DNA of 64,000 nucleotides from Thermocrinis minervae (GTDB lineage Bacteria; Aquificota; Aquificia; Aquificales; Aquificaceae): positions 462,750-526,749 of the forward strand of contig NZ_LT670846.1 of NCBI RefSeq assembly GCF_900142435.1. The letters are read 5' to 3'. Shown piece by piece: positions 62,459 through 64,000 of this stretch. Both the position numbers and the translations under genes were made by a program. The notes under the pieces were generated by a model. The model did no database searches. It was not told where the DNA came from and saw only the letters and a program-made list of their open reading frames with translations. Position 1 is the first letter of the stretch; each line of letters begins with the position of its first letter.

Positions 62459-63121
62459 TTAGTGATGTTCTTCATGGACAACTGCACCTGCGAGGTATAC
62501 TACCGAAAGTATCATGAATATGTATGACTGTATGAACACAGCCAAAAACTTTATAGCTATTATAAATAGCAGCAAAAGTGGTGATACAGCCATTATAAGG
62601 TAGTTTTTGATAACCAAGCTTACTAACACTAATAGGAGTAGAGCTCCACCTTTCATGTTGGCGAAAAGCCTTAAGGTTAGAGTTATAGGCCTTGCCAGGT
62701 GTGAAATCACTTCTATCACAAAAAAGACGGGAGCAAGGTAGACGTTTGGTCCCATGAAATGCTTAAGGTAGCCTATACCATGGTGTCTAAAACCTTCAAA
62801 GTTGTAAAAAAGGAAGACGAGTAAAGCCAAAGCCAAGTTTGTGTTTACGTTAGCTGTTGGAGCTTCTAAACCTGGCACCATGCCGAGAAGGTTAGAAAAG
62901 AAGACAAAAAGTCCTATACTTGCTATCAAAGGTACATAACTTAATCCTTCCTCTCCTATGTTTTCCAGTATCATACTCCTGACAAACCTGAGGTACCCTT
63001 CCCAGATGGCTTGAAATTTAGTAGGCCTTATGGAAGGTTTGCCAGCCATCAGTATAAGAGCTAGGGATATTCCCATAGCTACTATACCCAGGTAGACATG
63101 CGTGTAGCTTATGCTTTCCAT
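62459..63121 (-). CDS. atpB: ATP synthase F0 subunit a
   Basis: The 220-residue membrane protein has the essential Arg in ITLTLRLFANMKGGALLL. The SNLLGMVPGLEAPTANVNTNLALAL segment and a C-terminal helix with AVFIQSYIFMILSVVYLAGAV also fit. It forms the proton half-channels beside the c ring. It is separated from hslO by 27 bp and followed by atpE, so the F0 genes a-c are apart from F1 in this window. Confidence 0.95.
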   Translation of the reverse strand: MESISYTHVYLGIVAMGISLALILMAGKPSIRPTKFQAIWEGYLRFVRSMILENIGEEGLSYVPLIASIGLFVFFSNLLGMVPGLEAPTANVNTNLALALLVFLFYNFEGFRHHGIGYLKHFMGPNVYLAPVFFVIEVISHLARPITLTLRLFANMKGGALLLLVLVSLVIKNYLIMAVSPLLLLFIIAIKFLAVFIQSYIFMILSVVYLAGAVVHEEHH

Positions 63122-63148
63122 GGCATCTAAAATTATAGCAGAAGTTGC

Positions 63149-64000
63149 TTATATTTGAGAAAACCTGTAGACCTTGCCACAGAATTTACATACTACTTCA
63201 GCTGGACCTTCCTTGAGTATCTCAGAGAGTTCCTCTTCTGAGAGTAAAAGAAGGCTGGCCTTGGCTATATCTTCGTTGCACGGACAGTAATACTCTATTT
63301 CCTTTAGTCCTAAGATTCTTGGTTCCATACCTTTAAGAAGCTCTACACTTATGTCCTCTGGCCTCTTGTTTACAAGCTCTTCCATGGGAGGTAAGAAGGC
63401 TGCCCTTGAACTTATGAGCTCCTTAGCCTCTTGGGTTGCTCCTCCCATCACCTGGACCATGTATCCACCGGCAAAGCTTACCCTTCCTCCTTCGTCGAAG
63501 AGTACAGCCATGTCCGTATAGGTCTCTAGCTGTTCTGATTGGTAAAAGTAGTAGTTTAGAGCTTCTTTTAGGTTTGTACTCACCAGCGGTACTATGCTTG
63601 TGTATGGTACTCCCAGGCGTAGTTCTTTGACTACCATGAGGGTTCCATCAGGGTACCGGGGAATATCTCCTTCTATAAAACCTCTTACTCTACCCTTTGC
63701 ATCTGCTTCAGCTACTACGACACCGTCGGCGTGTTCTACTTTAAAGAGTACCTTCTGGTCTGTGGCATGCTTTAGCAAGGACGTAAGCATAAGGGCACAT
63801 ATTAGGGCCTCTCCGAGGACTTTAGCTTTATCCTTGTCCAGGTTGTGTATGTTCTGAGCTGTTTTTACTGTGTTAGTTGCACGTAGGGTGTATACTCTTA
63901 TGGGTTCGTACCTTGGTACGGCTATGACCATGTAGTCCTTGTTTTGGAAGTACTCCTTTATTTCGGCCTGAGTTTGGGTATCTAATTCCTTGAAGAGCAT
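63149..64000 (-). CDS. hslO: Hsp33 redox-regulated chaperone (reaches the window edge)
   Basis: The reading is 283 residues, starting at an ATG that is the last codon of the window, so the true start may be this or further out. It has the Hsp33 fold, with ETYTDMAVLFDEGGRVSFAGGYMVQVMGGA in the middle. The C-terminal zinc switch CPCNED ... VVCKFCGKVY holds four cysteines in CxC and CxxC pairs. Oxidation releases zinc and activates holdase activity. Its length is near the family norm (~290). Confidence 0.93.
   Translation of the reverse strand: MLFKELDTQTQAEIKEYFQNKDYMVIAVPRYEPIRVYTLRATNTVKTAQNIHNLDKDKAKVLGEALICALMLTSLLKHATDQKVLFKVEHADGVVVAEADAKGRVRGFIEGDIPRYPDGTLMVVKELRLGVPYTSIVPLVSTNLKEALNYYFYQSEQLETYTDMAVLFDEGGRVSFAGGYMVQVMGGATQEAKELISSRAAFLPPMEELVNKRPEDISVELLKGMEPRILGLKEIEYYCPCNEDIAKASLLLLSEEELSEILKEGPAEVVCKFCGKVYRFSQI

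Overview
The window looks like a piece of a chemolithoautotrophic member of the Aquificaceae (Hydrogenobacter / Thermocrinis / Hydrogenivirga group). The evidence is: a two-subunit biotin carboxylase very like 2-oxoglutarate carboxylase CfiB/CfiA of Hydrogenobacter thermophilus; a histidine-phosphatase-type phosphoserine phosphatase like PspA of the same genus; an rpmH-yidD-yidC cluster with no rnpA, as expected where the protein-only HARP RNase P is used; an ATP synthase c subunit with a leader peptide; and codon use dominated by ATA (Ile) and AGG/AGA (Arg). Genes are tightly packed, with many 4-base start/stop overlaps, and I saw no tRNA, rRNA, CRISPR array or intact insertion sequence.

Layout. 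1-11.2 kb: end of tyrA, then mostly minus-strand genes (MFS exporter, lysine-aminomutase-like radical SAM enzyme, MoaD/ThiS-like protein, pyrG, hslV, uvrC, lytic transglycosylase, fur with a palindromic Fur box, a NurA-like nuclease, obg). 11.3-18.5 kb: a carbon/nitrogen block on the plus strand: osmC-like, cfiB, cfiA, terminator, sigma-54-type promoter, amt, glnB, glnA, terminator. 18.5-27.1 kb: polyamine, CoA, glycine-cleavage-H, helicase, phospholipid and membrane genes, including a protoglobin-PsiE fusion and a KhtTU-type K+/H+ antiporter. 27.1-34.1 kb: heat-shock and repair block (hspR, dnaJ facing groES-groEL, recN, Ogg2 glycosylase, second dnaJ).

34.1-38.0 kb holds an operon of two Tat-exported flavocytochrome-c-sulfide-dehydrogenase-like flavoproteins flanking a Tat-exported Rieske protein. 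It is the strongest candidate here for a poorly described redox system. 38.2-40.9 kb: nadD, a beta-CASP nuclease and a small secreted Lys/His-rich protein. 40.9-48.6 kb: one long minus-strand operon, in transcription order rng, bamD, rsfS, a LapA-LapB fusion, an MglA-like GTPase, a protein with three PATAN-like repeats, a response regulator and a histidine kinase. It joins envelope assembly to a signalling module. 48.6-49.0 kb carries a decayed gene. 49.1-52.2 kb: a B-family (ba3-type) oxidase operon including the 37-residue subunit IIa, followed by a Sco-like copper chaperone. 52.2-58.6 kb: FadL-type porin, EamA transporter, class-V aminotransferase plus PspA (probable serine synthesis), and a large TPR protein. 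58.6-64 kb: hpf with a highly structured leader, hldD, yidC-yidD-rpmH, atpE, atpB and hslO.

Together the genes describe an autotroph that fixes CO2 by carboxylating 2-oxoglutarate, senses 2-oxoglutarate and nitrogen through PII, and respires O2 through a high-affinity oxidase, probably on reduced sulfur. All functional calls are by eye from sequence motifs; no database search was run.
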